Part shown: positions 34,906 through 46,129 of the stretch, piece by piece
How the letters are laid out: the number at the start of each line of letters is the position of its first letter
Position numbering within the stretch: the stretch's first letter is position 1
NCBI GenBank assembly: GCA_037349315.1
Contig: JBAIAC010000068.1
Span: 19,249,001-19,313,000 of the forward strand
From: Chelydra serpentina
Taxonomy: Eukaryota; Chordata; Testudines; Chelydridae
Reading direction: 5' to 3'
Length of the DNA: 64,000 bases
The notes under the pieces: generated by a model
Seen by the model: only the letters and a program-made list of their open reading frames with translations
What the model was told of the DNA's origin: nothing
The model's database searches: none
Translations under genes and position numbers: made by a program

Positions 34906-35596
34906 AGGAATAGTTTTTCCTAATGTCCAACGTAAATCGCCCTTGCTGCTGTTTAAGCCCATTGCTTCTTGTCTTATCCTCAGAGGTTAAGGAGAAAAAA
35001 TTTTCTCCTCCCTCCTTGTAACAACCTTTTATGAACTTGAAAACCGTTATCATATCCCCTCCCAGTCTTCTCTTCTGCAGACTAAACACACCCAGTTTTT
35101 TCAATTTTCCCTCAGTGGTCGTGTTTTTTTAGACCTTTCAGCACTTTTGTTGCTCTTCTCTGGACTTTCTCCAATTTGTCCACATCTTTCCTGAAATGTG
35201 GTGCCCAGAACTGGACACAATACTCCAATTGAGGCCTAATCAGTGGGGAGTGGCGTAGAAGAATTACTTCTCGTGTCTTGCTTACAACACTCCTGCTAAT
35301 ACATCCCAGAATAATGTTCACTTTTTTTTGGCAACAGCGTTACACTGTTCACTTATATTTAGCTTGTGACCCACTATGACCCCTAGATCCCTTTCTGCAG
35401 TACTCCTTCCTAGGCAGTCATTTCCCATGTTGTAGATGTACTTTGCATTTGTCCTTATTGAATTTCATCCTATTTACTTCAGACCATTTCCCCAGTTTGT
35501 CCAGATCTTTTTGAATTTTAATCCTGTCCTCCAAAGCACTTGCAACCCCTCCCAGCTTGGTATCATCCACAAACTTTATAAGTGAACTCTCTATGC

Positions 35597-36781
35597 CAGG
35601 GGTGGCCAAACTAACTGACCTGGGAGCCGCATACGACAATCTTCAGACGTTTAAGAGCCAAGGTGCGCCTGCTGGGGCTCAGGGCTGTAGCCCCGCTCCT
35701 GATGAAGACTTGAACCCCAGCTGGTGCACCTGGCAGGGCTGAAACCCCGAGAACACGTCCCCACTGGACAGAACTGGAGGCGATGCATAGGTGGGTATGT
35801 GGGGTCACATGCCCCCTCCCCCCCCCCCAATTTTTGCCAGGATTTGCTGGCTCTGCTCGGTCACATGGTGCCACCAGGACCCCTCTGCACGTGGCAGCTG
35901 CTAGAGCCAGTAATCTGGGAGTTGCATGTGTGGGGAGAGGCAGCGGCAGACAGCTGGCAGCTGCAGGGAGGGGCCACTAAGGGTAAGAGAGGGGGATGTG
36001 CCGAGGGGGCGGGGAGTGACTCAAGCTGTTGGGGGTGGCTGAACCTTTAAATTGTGCCCCCACCCCTGCAGTCTCAGCAGGCACCAGCCATCTCCAGCAT
36101 AAGCCCCTAGCCCTATCACCGGGCTGCAGGTCAGAAGCCCTGAGCCAGTAGCGTAGCCAGGTCTTGAGCACAGGGGGAGCAGCGCTATAAAAAGGTGCCT
36201 CCCGCTCCCCCTGTACTCACCCTGCAGTGCTTTAAAGGGCCCAGGGCTCCAGCTGCTGTGGAGCCCCGGGCCCTTTAAAGCGCCACCGCGGCTGAGCGGG
36301 GAGACAAGGGGCGGCTTGCTGCGGCTGCCCCTTGTCTCCCCGCTGAGCTGGGAGACAAGGGGAGGCTCACCGGGGCTGCCCCTTGTCTCCCCGCTGAGCT
36401 GCTGAGCAGGGAGACAAGGGGCGGCTTGCTGCGGCTGGAGCCGTGGGCCTTTTAAAGCGCCCACCCCCCCAGCCCGGCTCCAGATGGGGGTGGGGGGTGC
36501 GCTTTAAAAGGCCCGTGGTTCCCCGCAGCGGCAGGAGCCGCGGGCCTTTTAAAGCGCAGCCCTAGCAAGGCTCTGGTGGCACCTTAGTGCTGCTTTTCCT
36601 CATAGGGGGAGCGGCCGCTCCCCCTGCTCCCCCCCTGGCTACGCTACTGCCCTGAGCTCCCCACTCCCTCCAGTCTGGTAGGTGGAGAATGGGAGGGGAA
36701 GTGGTGGTGGGGCTCTGTGAACCACAATTTAATTGTAAAAGAGCTGCATGTGGCTCGCGAGCCGCAGTTTGGACACCCCTG
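35597..36781. mobile_element. hAT-type element inside CR1, itself carrying a nested hAT
   Basis: Termini CAGGGGTGGCCAAACT and AGTTTGGACACCCCTG, flanked by the exact 8-bp duplication CTCTATGC (35589-35596, 36782-36789). Without the nested element (36146-36649) it is about 680 bp. It is GC-rich and has no transposase frame. A C-run (35814-35829) is present. Confidence 0.9.
36146..36649. mobile_element. Second hAT-type element nested in the first (504 bp)
   Basis: Termini CAGTAGCGTAGCCAGG and CCTGGCTACGCTACTG, flanked by the exact 8-bp duplication CCCTGAGC (36138-36145, 36650-36657). The interior is extremely GC-rich and built from repeated modules ('gggagacaagggg', 'ccccttgtctcccc', 'ccctttaaagcgc') in direct and inverted order. 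No transposase. Confidence 0.9.
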
Positions 36782-37099
36782 CTCTATGCCATTCTCTAAC
36801 TCATTGACAAAGATATTGAACAGAACTGGACCCAGAACTGATCCCTATGGGACCCCACTTGATATGCCCTTCCAGCTTGATTGTAAACCACTGATAATTA
36901 TTCTCTCAGAACAGTTTTCCAACCAGTTATGCACCCAGCTAGGCTCCATCTAGGCTGTGTTCCCCTAGTTTGTTTATGAGAAGGTCATGCAAGTCAGTAT
37001 CAAAAGCCTTACTAAATTCAAGATATACCACATCTACATTATTACTACATTTTATATTATGCATGCCTGGCAAATAAATAACCCTAGATTATAGTGTGT

Positions 37100-37970
37100 G
37101 TTAATGTAAGAGTGTATTCAGGGGTTAGAACGGCATGAAAACGAATGAAATGTTACTTTTATTGTTTTCATTTATCTACTCCTGTTACAAGGTAATGTCA
37201 GGCATTTACATTATGTTTATCCCTGTAACTAAATAACTCCCAGAATGCAAATAAAGAAGAGTGCTAAATTCAAAGCAACCGGCCATTGTGTGGGTACAGA
37301 CACTTGTCAGATTGTTGTCTGTGAAAAGAAGCTATAAGGACTGATTCAAAGAGGGATCCTTTATCTCTGGACTGAATGAGAACGTGGAATAACTGAACAA
37401 GAAGACAGAGATCACCAGAATTATTCTAGATAGCCCTGAGGGACTTTTGGGAAACTGGCAGATTATTACATCTCTGCTATCATTTTGGACTTACAAACTT
37501 TAACTCAACTGTTATTATATTTTACCTGCTTTAACCTCTCAGTAACTCTTATTCTTTTTTTTTTTTAGCTAATACACCTATAGTTAGTTTATTATAAAAT
37601 TGGCTGCCAGCATTGTCTTTGGTGTAAGACCTGGAGTACCAATTGATCTGAGGTGAGTGACTGGTCTCTTGGGACTGGGAGAAACCTGATGTGGTGTGAT
37701 TTTTGGGTTAACTAATCTTTTATCACAAACTTCAATTTGTCTGGGTGGCAAGATAGGTAGGAGAGGCTAAGGTGTCTGTCTGTGACTCCATGGCAAGACT
37801 GGTATAGTGATCCAGGAGTTCACATCTGATACTAGCTTGGTGAAATTTAATTCTAGAACACACCACCACAACTGTGAGTGCCTACCTCAGGGCAGATTGT
37901 CTGCCCTGTTTTCTGACAATCTGCCCAGAGGTAGGCACTGACAGTTGTGAGCCACTCCAGACACTGTGAC
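37100..37970 (+). repeat. LTR-retroelement-like sequence, tentative
   Basis: The run 'ggctgccagcattgtctttgg' then 'tgtaagacctggagtacc', after an AT-rich and pyrimidine-rich tract (T-run near 37556-37566) with AATAAA near 37250, resembles an endogenous retroelement LTR/leader known to be abundant in turtles. Ends are not defined. The hairpin at 37868-37948 lies at its right end. Confidence 0.35.
37868..37948. other. Near-perfect stem-loop, 34-nt arms
   Basis: Positions 37868-37901 and the reverse complement of 37915-37948 agree at 32 of 34 bases, with a 13-base loop. Arms this perfect in old repeat DNA suggest a recent template-switch event or a selected structure. Confidence 0.85.
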
Positions 37971-37972
37971 AG

Positions 37973-38380
37973 CAAGAACCAAGGGTCACCCAATGACATT
38001 AATAGGCTGCAGGTTTAAACAAACAAAAGGAAGTATTTCTTCACACATCACACAGTCAATGTGTGAACCTCATTGCCAGGGGATGTTGTGAAGGCCAAAA
38101 GTATGACTGGGTTCAAAAAAGAATTAGATAAATTCCTGGAAGACAGGTCCATCAATGGCTATTAACAAAAGATGGTCAGGGATGCAACTCCATTCTCTGG
38201 GTGTCCCTAAGCCTCTGGCTGTCAGATGCTGGGACTGGACAATAGGAGATGGATCACTTAATTGCCCTGTTCCATTCCTTCCCTTTGAAACATCTGCTAT
38301 TGGCCACTGCTAGAAGACAGGATACTTGGCTAGATGAACCATTGGTCTGACCCAGTATGGCTGTTCTTATGTTCACTTTT
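37973..38380 (+). mobile_element. CR1 LINE 3' end
   Basis: Blocks 'aagtatttcttcacacatca', 'gaattagataaattcctgga', 'tggctattaacaaaagatgg' and 'cattggtctgacccagtatg' are collinear with CR1 3' ends; same subfamily as the minus copy at 27135. Confidence 0.85.
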
Positions 38381-38394
38381 CTATGAGAGAAGAT

Positions 38395-38790
38395 AGTTTT
38401 GTGGATAAAGCCCCGCTAGAAAAGTGAGAGAGCTGGGTTCTGTGCCTCATTTTCCCATCTGTTACATGGGGACAATACTTCCAGGAGTATCTGGATTGTT
38501 GAGTCCTGATTCATGAATGCTCATCAAATGCTCTAAAATCCTTGGGTGGAGAGTACTCTATATGTGCCAAGTATTATTGTACTCAAAAATAAGTAGCAAT
38601 AGGAATATTTTTCTGTAGGCCTGGGGCACTGATTGGGGCATGCACTGGGAGAGAGGAGATCACGGTTCTATTCCTGCTTTGCCATTGACCTGCTAAGTGA
38701 GCTTAGCCAAGGACTTCATTGCTGTTCCGGTTCACCCATCTGTAGAAAGGGGACAATGACACTTACCTGCCTTTGGAAAGCACTATATTA
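38395..38790 (+). repeat. Two tandem MIR-like SINE fragments
   Basis: First unit at 38395-38580 ('gtgcctcattttcccatctg', 'ttacatggggacaatacttcc'); second at 38615-38790 ('ggtt' head, 'cacccatctgtagaaagggg', 'acaatgacacttacctgcc'). Confidence 0.6.
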
Positions 38791-39439
38791 GAAGATGCAG
38801 AACCTGGATTAGAAGACTCAGAAGTTTTAAAAGGGTAAAAGTTCTGCTACTGCAAACCTTCTACATGCAGAAGTCCCGCTGACTTCCTAGGGAGCTCTGA
38901 GCAAGGAGGGCTGTGCAGGATCAGGCTCAGAGAGGCATATTCCACCTCTGGAAACAGATAAAGACAGAGATACTGTAATAATTTCATTTCTTCTGGGAGC
39001 TCACAGGAACAAGCTGTATATAAATTCGCCACTTTGGATGTCTGCACAGGACTCATATATTGCCCTTAATGGTAAAAAAAATACATCTTCTATATCCTCT
39101 TTAGGGCTAGGTTTATTGAACACAGTAATTTATCTACACTATTCTAAGGAGAACAACAATGTATTTCTTTTAGTTTGGCTATAAAGGTTCATTAGCAAGT
39201 CCTGCCTAATTTTAACAACACAGGCTTTCATTTCTACTGTAAGCAAATAAATGAATGTAGCTCAATAAAGGATTAGAGATTTATATTAAGAACAGCAATT
39301 GCAGTTACATTAGCTAGGATGAAAAATATAAGGGCCACTTATGTTCCATTTTTAAGGCAAACACTGATCAATAGCTGAAATTAGGAGAGAGCTTCTCCCT
39401 TGTCCTATTTGGTGTTAGCTTAATGCTTTTTTTTTTTTT

Positions 39440-39665
39440 GAGTGTGAGAGGATGGTCCTGTGGTTAGCATGCCAGCCTGTGCCTTGGGAGATCCATATTC
39501 ACTTCCCTGCTCTGCCACAGACTTCCTGTATGACCTTGGTCAAGGCCCTTAGTATCTCTCTCTGCATCAGTTCCCCATCTGTAAAATGGGGATACAGTAA
39601 TAGCATTCCCTACTTCACAGGGGTGTGGTGAAGATAAATGCATTGAAGAGTGTGAGGTGCTCAGA
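39440..39665 (+). repeat. MIR-like SINE, well preserved
   Basis: A-box-like 'tggtcctgtggttagcatgc', B-box-like 'gatccatattcacttccctg', 'ctgccacagacttcctgtat', 'gcatcagttccccatctgta', and the tail 'cagatactgtggcaacggag' with 'gccatata'. One of the least diverged SINEs in the window. Confidence 0.75.
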
Positions 39666-39669
39666 TACT

Positions 39670-40135
39670 GTGGCAACGGAGGCCATATAAGTTCGACAGA
39701 TAGGGTATTCACCCCTACTGGAGACAGCATTTTCAAACTATCACTGAGATAGTCTGGCTTCCTCTCAGTGTCAAAATCACAACTTATATGCACAGGCTTT
39801 ATCTGAATAATATATATTGTAGACAAGCCCAAATCATGACCTTTGAATTCAGATGGACTCAGTTCTGAACTGAAACTTCTCCAAATTGTGGGAGATTTGG
39901 TGCGCCAGTCTGGCCCATTTCAGACATAGTCACATCAATGCTGTTTGGCTCTCCTTTGAAACCAATGGCACCAAGAGTACTCTATGATTGGAAAGAAATT
40001 GTAGAGGAAAAAGCAACAAAAGTTAGTGAGTCTTGAATAAGAAAGGAGTCAGGAGCCAAAGGAGACATTATAGCTGGCAGCATCAGCTAGGAAAGATGGT
40101 GAGATGTCAATGGTGAAGAAGAGGGAGTGGAAACA
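39670..40135. other. No gene seen
   Basis: No coding or repeat structure recognised. Confidence 0.55.
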
Positions 40136-40139
40136 TCAG

Positions 40140-40216
40140 GGAAGTCCTATGGCTTGTGTTATGCAGGAGGTTAGATTAGATGATCACTGTGGTCCCTTCT
40201 GCCTTGGAATCTATGA
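40140..40216 (+). mobile_element. CR1 3' terminal fragment
   Basis: 'ggaggttagattagatgatc' then 'actgtggtcccttctgcctt' and 'ggaatctatgaatg' form the terminal part of an old CR1 subfamily; compare 23680-23740. Confidence 0.75.
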
Positions 40217-41585
40217 ATGTAAATAGAACCCAATCCTTAAAAAATTTGTTTGATTGCTATTATATTATTAGAGAACACGACTTAAAAAGCCCATTCCTGG
40301 TTAGCATTGTATTAGCACTAGTACATACATACACGGCTCGTACCGATGCACTGCTACCTGTATTCCCTACAACTTGATTGTCAGTGCTGTGTTGCTAAGC
40401 GATGACATATTTCCTGAAATATACTGCCACCTTAAGGAGGTACTTTAGGTAGTGCTGTCCTGGAAATAAAAAAAAAAAACAACTCAATATGGTGAATGGA
40501 GGCTATATGCTTTTTACTTCAGTTATGCAACAAGAATAAAAGAATTGGCTCCAGAGCCTGGAACTTTTACTCACCTTGATTCATTGTTCATTTTTTGAGA
40601 AATCCCGTTGACTTCAGTGGCGTGAGGTGGTATCATGAGTGTCAGAACATAACCAATCCTCTTTATATTGTATCTCCTATGGTGCTTATTAAAGACTGCT
40701 GTTTCTTTCACGTTAGGTTCCCAACTCCCACGCAAGTTCTGACTCCTTTGAAACTCCCACCCATAAAATTTAGAACAAAGACATCTCCAGCCCTTTGATA
40801 AGGCTCTTTGACTTTCTGAGAGATTAGTTCTGCGTTACTGCTTTTCTATTAACTTGGAAAGATAGAAAATCGGAGGAACTGGCTGCAGTGGATAGACTTG
40901 GCCAATTCAAGGGCATCCTAGAGCCTGAAACTGCAAAAAGGAAAGCATGTTACATAGATACTTTTTTTATTCCCTACTGTGCTGATGAATGCATCAATGT
41001 AATTCATGGGTAGCTAAGTCACTTTACATATTTTCACCCTTGACCAGCTAGAGTTTCTTTACATTCATTCTATCACTAAAGCTTTCTTTGGGAAAATATC
41101 TCATTATAAAGGAACCCGATTCAAAACCCGAGATCGGAACACTCTCAAAATATAGATATGGCTCTGAACTTTGCTGCTTATCCCTCTCTCTGTGTCTTTA
41201 GAGGCAGCAAGTGAGTGTAACCAACAAATGGAGGAAAGGGGCTGAGGGGGGCGGTAAAGGAATACAGTTGTGTGGTGACACACTAACAATGTGCAGAACT
41301 TGTTTGTTCCATATCATTTTAAAACATCTCTGCCTGTTTTAATTGTTTTTAAATCCCTAGTTCCATGCGAGTGGTTTTCAATCCCTTTTTATAATCTCTT
41401 CCTATTTTCCATTGGTCCTGTGGCATACAAGGGAAAGGATCCTGCTCTGACTCCCCTGCTGGGAAGATCCCAAGTGAGTGTACAGTCAGCTAAATTGCTT
41501 CCTACACCATCCTTACTACAGCTCCTGGCATTTGTGGGGTTTCAGGAGGGCCAGGTGAGGTGATGAGTCCGACCTGAACTAGCGC
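40217..41585. other. No gene seen
   Basis: Unique-looking sequence. No domains in the short open frames. Confidence 0.55.
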
Positions 41586-41589
41586 CTGA

Positions 41590-41905
41590 CTAAGCCATGT
41601 GTGGGGATAAGTAATTCCTGTGTTAGGGCCAGCCAATCCACAAGCCAGGAGCTGGCCTGGTGGCTCTCAGAGAAGGTGTATAAGCCTTACAGGAGAAACA
41701 GCAGCTCAGTCTGATCAATGTTGCTTTGTGGCTTGGAATTCTCCTCTGCCCAATAGTGGTGACAGACTCCACAGGCCCCAACCTGCCCTGGCTCCAGCCT
41801 AGCTCTTAGTCCTACACTTGCCTTGTTCCAGCCCTGCTCTTGACTCCTGATTCTGTCTCTGATCCCTGGCCATCCTTGCTTCTTTTTCTGACAGGACTTC
41901 TTTTT
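41590..41905 (+). repeat. LTR-like block, tentative
   Basis: Its right part is a degenerate array of 'ctgac/cctgctctt' units like that in the solo LTR at 22661-23112, preceded by 'aaggtgtataagccttaca', which could be a TATA region. Ends are not defined. Confidence 0.3.
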
Positions 41906-41934
41906 CTGAGTGGCTGAAACGCCCTGCATTCTGC

Positions 41935-42164
41935 TTCGTATTCTACTGTTGAGAATAGCCCACTTCCATTTTAATGGAATTGTCTCGTTAGCACTAACCC
42001 CCCACTTGGTAAGGCAACGCCCGTCTTTTTCACGTACTGTGTATATATACCTGCCTACTGGTTTTTTCCACGCCGTGCATCTGATGAAGTGGGTTTTAGC
42101 CCATGAAAGCTTATGCCCAAATAAATTTGTTAGTCTCAAAGGTGCCACAAGGACTCCTCATTGT
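41935..42164 (+). mobile_element. Retroposed unit carrying an intact hammerhead-like core
   Basis: A longer member of the same family as 27583 and 34207, with an extra 5' segment ('gagaatagcccacttcc', 'ccccccacttggtaaggcaa'). The motif is at 42077-42116. The 3' part keeps 'aaatttgttagtctcaaagg' and 'tgccacaaggactcctc' and then loses similarity, so it is 3' shortened. Confidence 0.7.
42077..42116 (+). ncRNA. Hammerhead-ribozyme-like motif, core intact
   Basis: Order: GCAT (42077-42080), CTGATGA (42081-42087), one extra A, stem 42089-42094/42099-42104 with loop TTTA, GAAA (42105-42108), GC, TT, ATGC (42113-42116). GCAT and ATGC pair as stem I; stem III would be a minimal one, as reported for hammerheads of Penelope-like retroelements. 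Expected cleavage would be just before 42113. The extra A between CTGATGA and stem II departs from the canonical fold and may weaken or abolish cleavage. Activity is inference. Confidence 0.5.
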
Positions 42165-44310
42165 TTCATCTGGCAAACTGTTTCTTAGCGACTGTTGCCA
42201 ACTGGTGCAAATTAGAACAGCATGGGGGCTGCTGTAGGCTGTGCTGGGTTTTGGCAGTGAATTATGGAGCTATAACCAGTGCCCTGACACTCACCCCAGT
42301 TTTACAGAATCTGGCCCCTTATTTCTATTTTGCCCCCTTCTAAAAGCTCTGCCTATTTCTATTCTGGCAGAATTATTTAAGGAGGTGCCAGAAGTAAATG
42401 TTTAGTGTGCACTGTAGAAACAATTGAGCAAAGGGGGGAAAACAGCTGACTATCATGAGCATTTCCCAATGGTGAGATTGACGAGGCTGTGGAATAGTTT
42501 GAGGAAATGGTGAAAGTGCCATCACTAAATCCTTGCAAAATTGTGGACAACACAAACTGGAACTGTAGTCAACAACCCTGCTTTGGCATGGGAATGGACC
42601 AAGGGGTCTCATGCATCTTTATTTTCTATACGCCAAACTCAAGTCTTCATTCAAGCAAAACTCACTCATAAGTCAGTAGGAGTCTTGCCTCTGTAAGGAC
42701 CTCAGGATTTGGCTCTCTGAGTCTATTGACCAAATTCAACCCTGGCACAAATGTGTGCACCATTGACTTCAGTGGGGCATGTGCCTATTTACAATGTGGT
42801 TTAATTCCTGCAATATCCCCAGTACTCCTCAATGATACACTGACAGGTCTCATCTATTGAGGCCAGGGGATTAGTTCTGGTTACTTTTTTAGGATATTTT
42901 TGTATCTCGAGCTAACAATATTGTATGTGGAATAAAAGGTTGTGAAATCATAACCTATGCAACAGCTAGTCTCAGATTCTAGGGCAAATGTACTAGGGGA
43001 AAAGAGGTCTGCTTCTCTGTTATGGGTTCCATACATCAGACATAACATCGAACATTCCCTCTCCGAGAGAATTTTACAAACAAAGGGTCCTAAACTGCAT
43101 TGTATTGGATGCTTCATGTAGGATGCTGAGTGCCCTCTTCTCCCATTGAAGTCTACAGGAGTTGAGGGAGCTCAAAGAATTGCACTATCAGCCCCTGATA
43201 TTGCAGCTAAATTGGCAATGAATACAGCTCTCCACGCCGTTGATGCTGCTAACTTTAATAGCAGCCGTGTTTTGTCTACTTATCAGGTCAGTGCAGAGAC
43301 CACAATTCTTTCTCCTGCTAACGGCAATGTAAAAAAATAACACAATGCAGTCTCCCAACAAAAATCATTGTGGCAGAAAGAGCCCGTTGCAAGTCACAGT
43401 ACAAATAACTGGTCAGGCTGCTGCAATTCTGCTAGTTATAAATCAGAGCCAAGAGAAAGCCCTGACTGACCACTTTGTGCACCGGATGGCCATTTGTTAT
43501 TAGAGATTGTCTCTCCTTTACATTTTCTGAATCCTCTTATATACAATCTAAGCTATGACCTAGCATGGGACGGGGAGTATCCTGGCAGCATTAGAGGATT
43601 TGGGGCTCCCAACTAGAGAAACAACTATAAAGTATTTCTCATCTGTTCTTGCTCTTTCTCCTGGGCATCATTAATTATCACTGTCCATTCACCTCCCGGT
43701 CCACCTACTCATTGGATGATCAAAGCAGTGCAAACTGCTTTTCGGTACATTTGGTCACACTAAGCAGCAGTTTCCTCTTTGAACATGCAAAGAAGAGACT
43801 AAGGATTAATTGCTGTATCCATTGAGATCCATGGGAGTGCTGACAACCAGGCCCGCAGGGAGGAGCTGTGGAATCTGGGTCTTGATGCACTATTGAGCCA
43901 GTGTATCAGCAGGTGGCTGCTGGCACAAATGACTGATTCCAGGTGCAAAACTCAGGGAGGAGGTCGGGACAACGCCCTCCCCTGAAGAAGAAAACTAGGC
44001 AGTCACTGCAAGTCCATGTTATTCAGCCAGGAGTGAGCTACCCGGGACAGCTGAAGTCTTCTGCAATTGAGGCAGAGTCTGAAGGTTGCCCAGCACCCTC
44101 CACTCCCATTGAATTTAACAGTACTTAGCACTTTTCAGGAGGCATCCGGCGCCCTGCCAGATCAGGGCAAAAACATCACGTTGTTTGTGAAACTGTTATC
44201 CTTTCTAACTAACAATCCTGTGCGATACAGACAGCATCCTTTTGCCATCCCTGGCTCTTTCATTCAGAATTCTTTTGTTTGTCTATTTAGCTTGTTATCA
44301 ATTATTATAA
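42165..44310. other. No gene seen
   Basis: Mostly unique-looking; a half-unit of the hairpin repeat occurs near 42740-42800. No coding similarity. Confidence 0.55.
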
Positions 44311-44314
44311 TAGC

Positions 44315-44545
44315 AGCTAGATCAGAGCCCCATTATGCTATGCTCAGGACACACAGCTAGCAAGAGACAGTCCCATCCCCAAAGAGCCTGCCATCTAACT
44401 AGGCAGGGGGTTCTATGAGCCTTCATTTTACAGATGGGAAACTGAGGCACAGAAAGATTACGTGACTGGGGATTCCGTGGAAGAGCTGAAAATTGAATCT
44501 CGGGCTCCTGAGTCTCAGTCCAGTGCCTCAACCACATGATCACCT
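44315..44545 (-). repeat. MIR-like SINE, minus strand
   Basis: 'gagccccattatgctatgct', 'gacagtcccatccccaaaga', 'cattttacagatgggaaact', 'gaggcacag' and 'gaatctcgggctcctgag' are the reverse complement of the long sauropsid MIR-type SINE. Confidence 0.7.
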
Positions 44546-44589
44546 TCTTTCCTGTGAGTGTTTTGGGGCAAGGATAATGTCATACACTG

Positions 44590-45035
44590 GTTTGTATGAA
44601 TTCAAACAGGAACAAGTGCAGAGAAGGGCTACTATGGTCTCCATTCTCTTGATCCTTTCTTACGGGAGTTGAATAAAGAGCTTGGCTTGTTTAGCCTAGG
44701 AAAACAAAGGGTGAGAAGGGATATGACTGCTCTCCACAAAGAGATCAGGGAGCAAACATCAGGGAGGGAGAAGACCTTTTTTAAGCTGAAAGATAATGTT
44801 GGCACAAGAACAAATGGGTGTAAACTGGCATGAACAAATTAAGGCTGGACATCAGAAGGTTTCTAACCATCACAGAAGTGCCGTTCTGGAACAGCCTCCC
44901 AGTAGGAGTAGTGGGGGCAAACAAGCTAACAAGTTTTAAGATGGAGTGTGATAAATGTATTAATGGGATTATCTGAGGGGGTTATCTGCAATAGCAGCAG
45001 CTGGACTCAGTGATCCAGAAAGTCCTTTCCAGTCC
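44590..45035 (+). mobile_element. CR1 LINE 3' fragment, old subfamily
   Basis: 'gcagagaagggctactatgg', 'agcttggcttgtttagccta', 'ggaaaacaaagggtgagaag', 'tggacatcagaaggtttcta' and 'ggactcagtgatccagaaag' keep the CR1 3' order. Confidence 0.7.
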
Positions 45036-45339
45036 TACGTTCCCATGGATGTTACCAGCTGAAGCACCAGGTCAGTGTTAAACAAATAAATAATGATGGC
45101 AGTGCTGGCTAAAATATCATTTACCAGCTGGTTTGCAATGCACCAAGCAGCACTGGCAGTTCAACCTCAGCAAGCACTGCATGTGAAACTCTTACGGAGA
45201 AGCCTGATAACCCAACAGTCTTGGTCCTTAATTTCACCGAGCATTAAATGCAAATGACAGAGTCCTGAGAAGTCTGTATTTTGAGGGGAGGGGAAGAATG
45301 TGCACTTCCAGTTATCTTCAAGAAAGTATTAATATTAAA

Positions 45340-45440
45340 TATTGGTATTACGGTAGTGCCTACAGACCCCAACGAGTGCTGTCCAAGTAGTAAGACACCA
45401 TCCCTGATCCAAAGAGCTTACTGTCTAGTTTCAGATAAGA
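45340..45440 (-). repeat. SINE fragment, minus strand
   Basis: 'ggtattacggtagtgcctac', 'agaccccaacgagtgctgt' and 'ccaaagagcttactgtctag' match the minus-strand end of the sauropsid MIR-type SINE. Confidence 0.6.
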
Positions 45441-46129
45441 TCCAACAAGAGGATGTAGCAAACACATGGAAGGAATGGGGAAGGAAGAGGATGGCGTGTT
45501 CTGTTAAGCTAAGATTGACAAACACTTTAGTTCATCACTGGGCATCTTTCTTACTACTTCCTGAATTTGTTTATTAAGGAAAGATTTGTTCTCCTTTAGC
45601 ACGTGCTTTTCCCTTGTGCTCGTCAAATGTTTTTTCTTAGTTCTTGCAGTTATGTCTGATGTGACTATTCCTTCTCCTCAAGAGTGGCACTCAGATGTAC
45701 ACAAGTTGGTAGTGGTGGTTTCCAGTTCCTACAAGAGTGTTTCCTGTAAAACATCTTGGAATTTATTATTTTTTTGTCCTTCCTGGAAGGTTCTGAGCCA
45801 TGATGGGATAAGTTGGGATTGTGTGTCTGGGGACTGTTTGAGCCTTTGTTCCCTGGATCACCCTTGATCATCTTTGATCTGCCTCAATCAGCCTTGTGAT
45901 CACACTGTGTGATTAACGAGGGGGTAGGGCTGACCTAGAGAAAAGGCCTTAAAAGCCAGAAGCTAAGCGACCAAGGGGAGCTAGCAAACTGGGGACCACA
46001 AACAGGGGAGTGTTGGAGGGAGTCATAATATAATCACTACGGTTAGGAAGGGCTGCATTGCCAGTGCCAAAGCTGCTCCTGTCTCCTCCAACTGCACCTG
46101 TATCCAGACAAAGAACCTAACCATAGATG

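Larger units (their letters stand above)
34907..37042 (-). mobile_element. CR1 LINE, minus strand, young-type subfamily, split by nested hATs
   Basis: Same subfamily as the copies at 6.5-8.0 and 45.9-50.7 kb. Minus-strand frames give LGVFSLQKRRLGGDMITVFKF (34889-35104), LIRPQLEYCVQFWAPHF (35112-35321) and FVDDTKLGG with NRMKFNKDKCKVH (35418-35639). The element resumes after the insert at 36782 with the SGVPQGS side. The 3' end is truncated at 34907 and the 5' side stops near 37042. Confidence 0.9.

Noticed and set aside
36021..36464. 147-codon minus-strand frame with repeated GETRGS-like text
   Set aside because: The repetition comes from the GC-rich DNA modules of the nested hAT; not a repeat protein gene.
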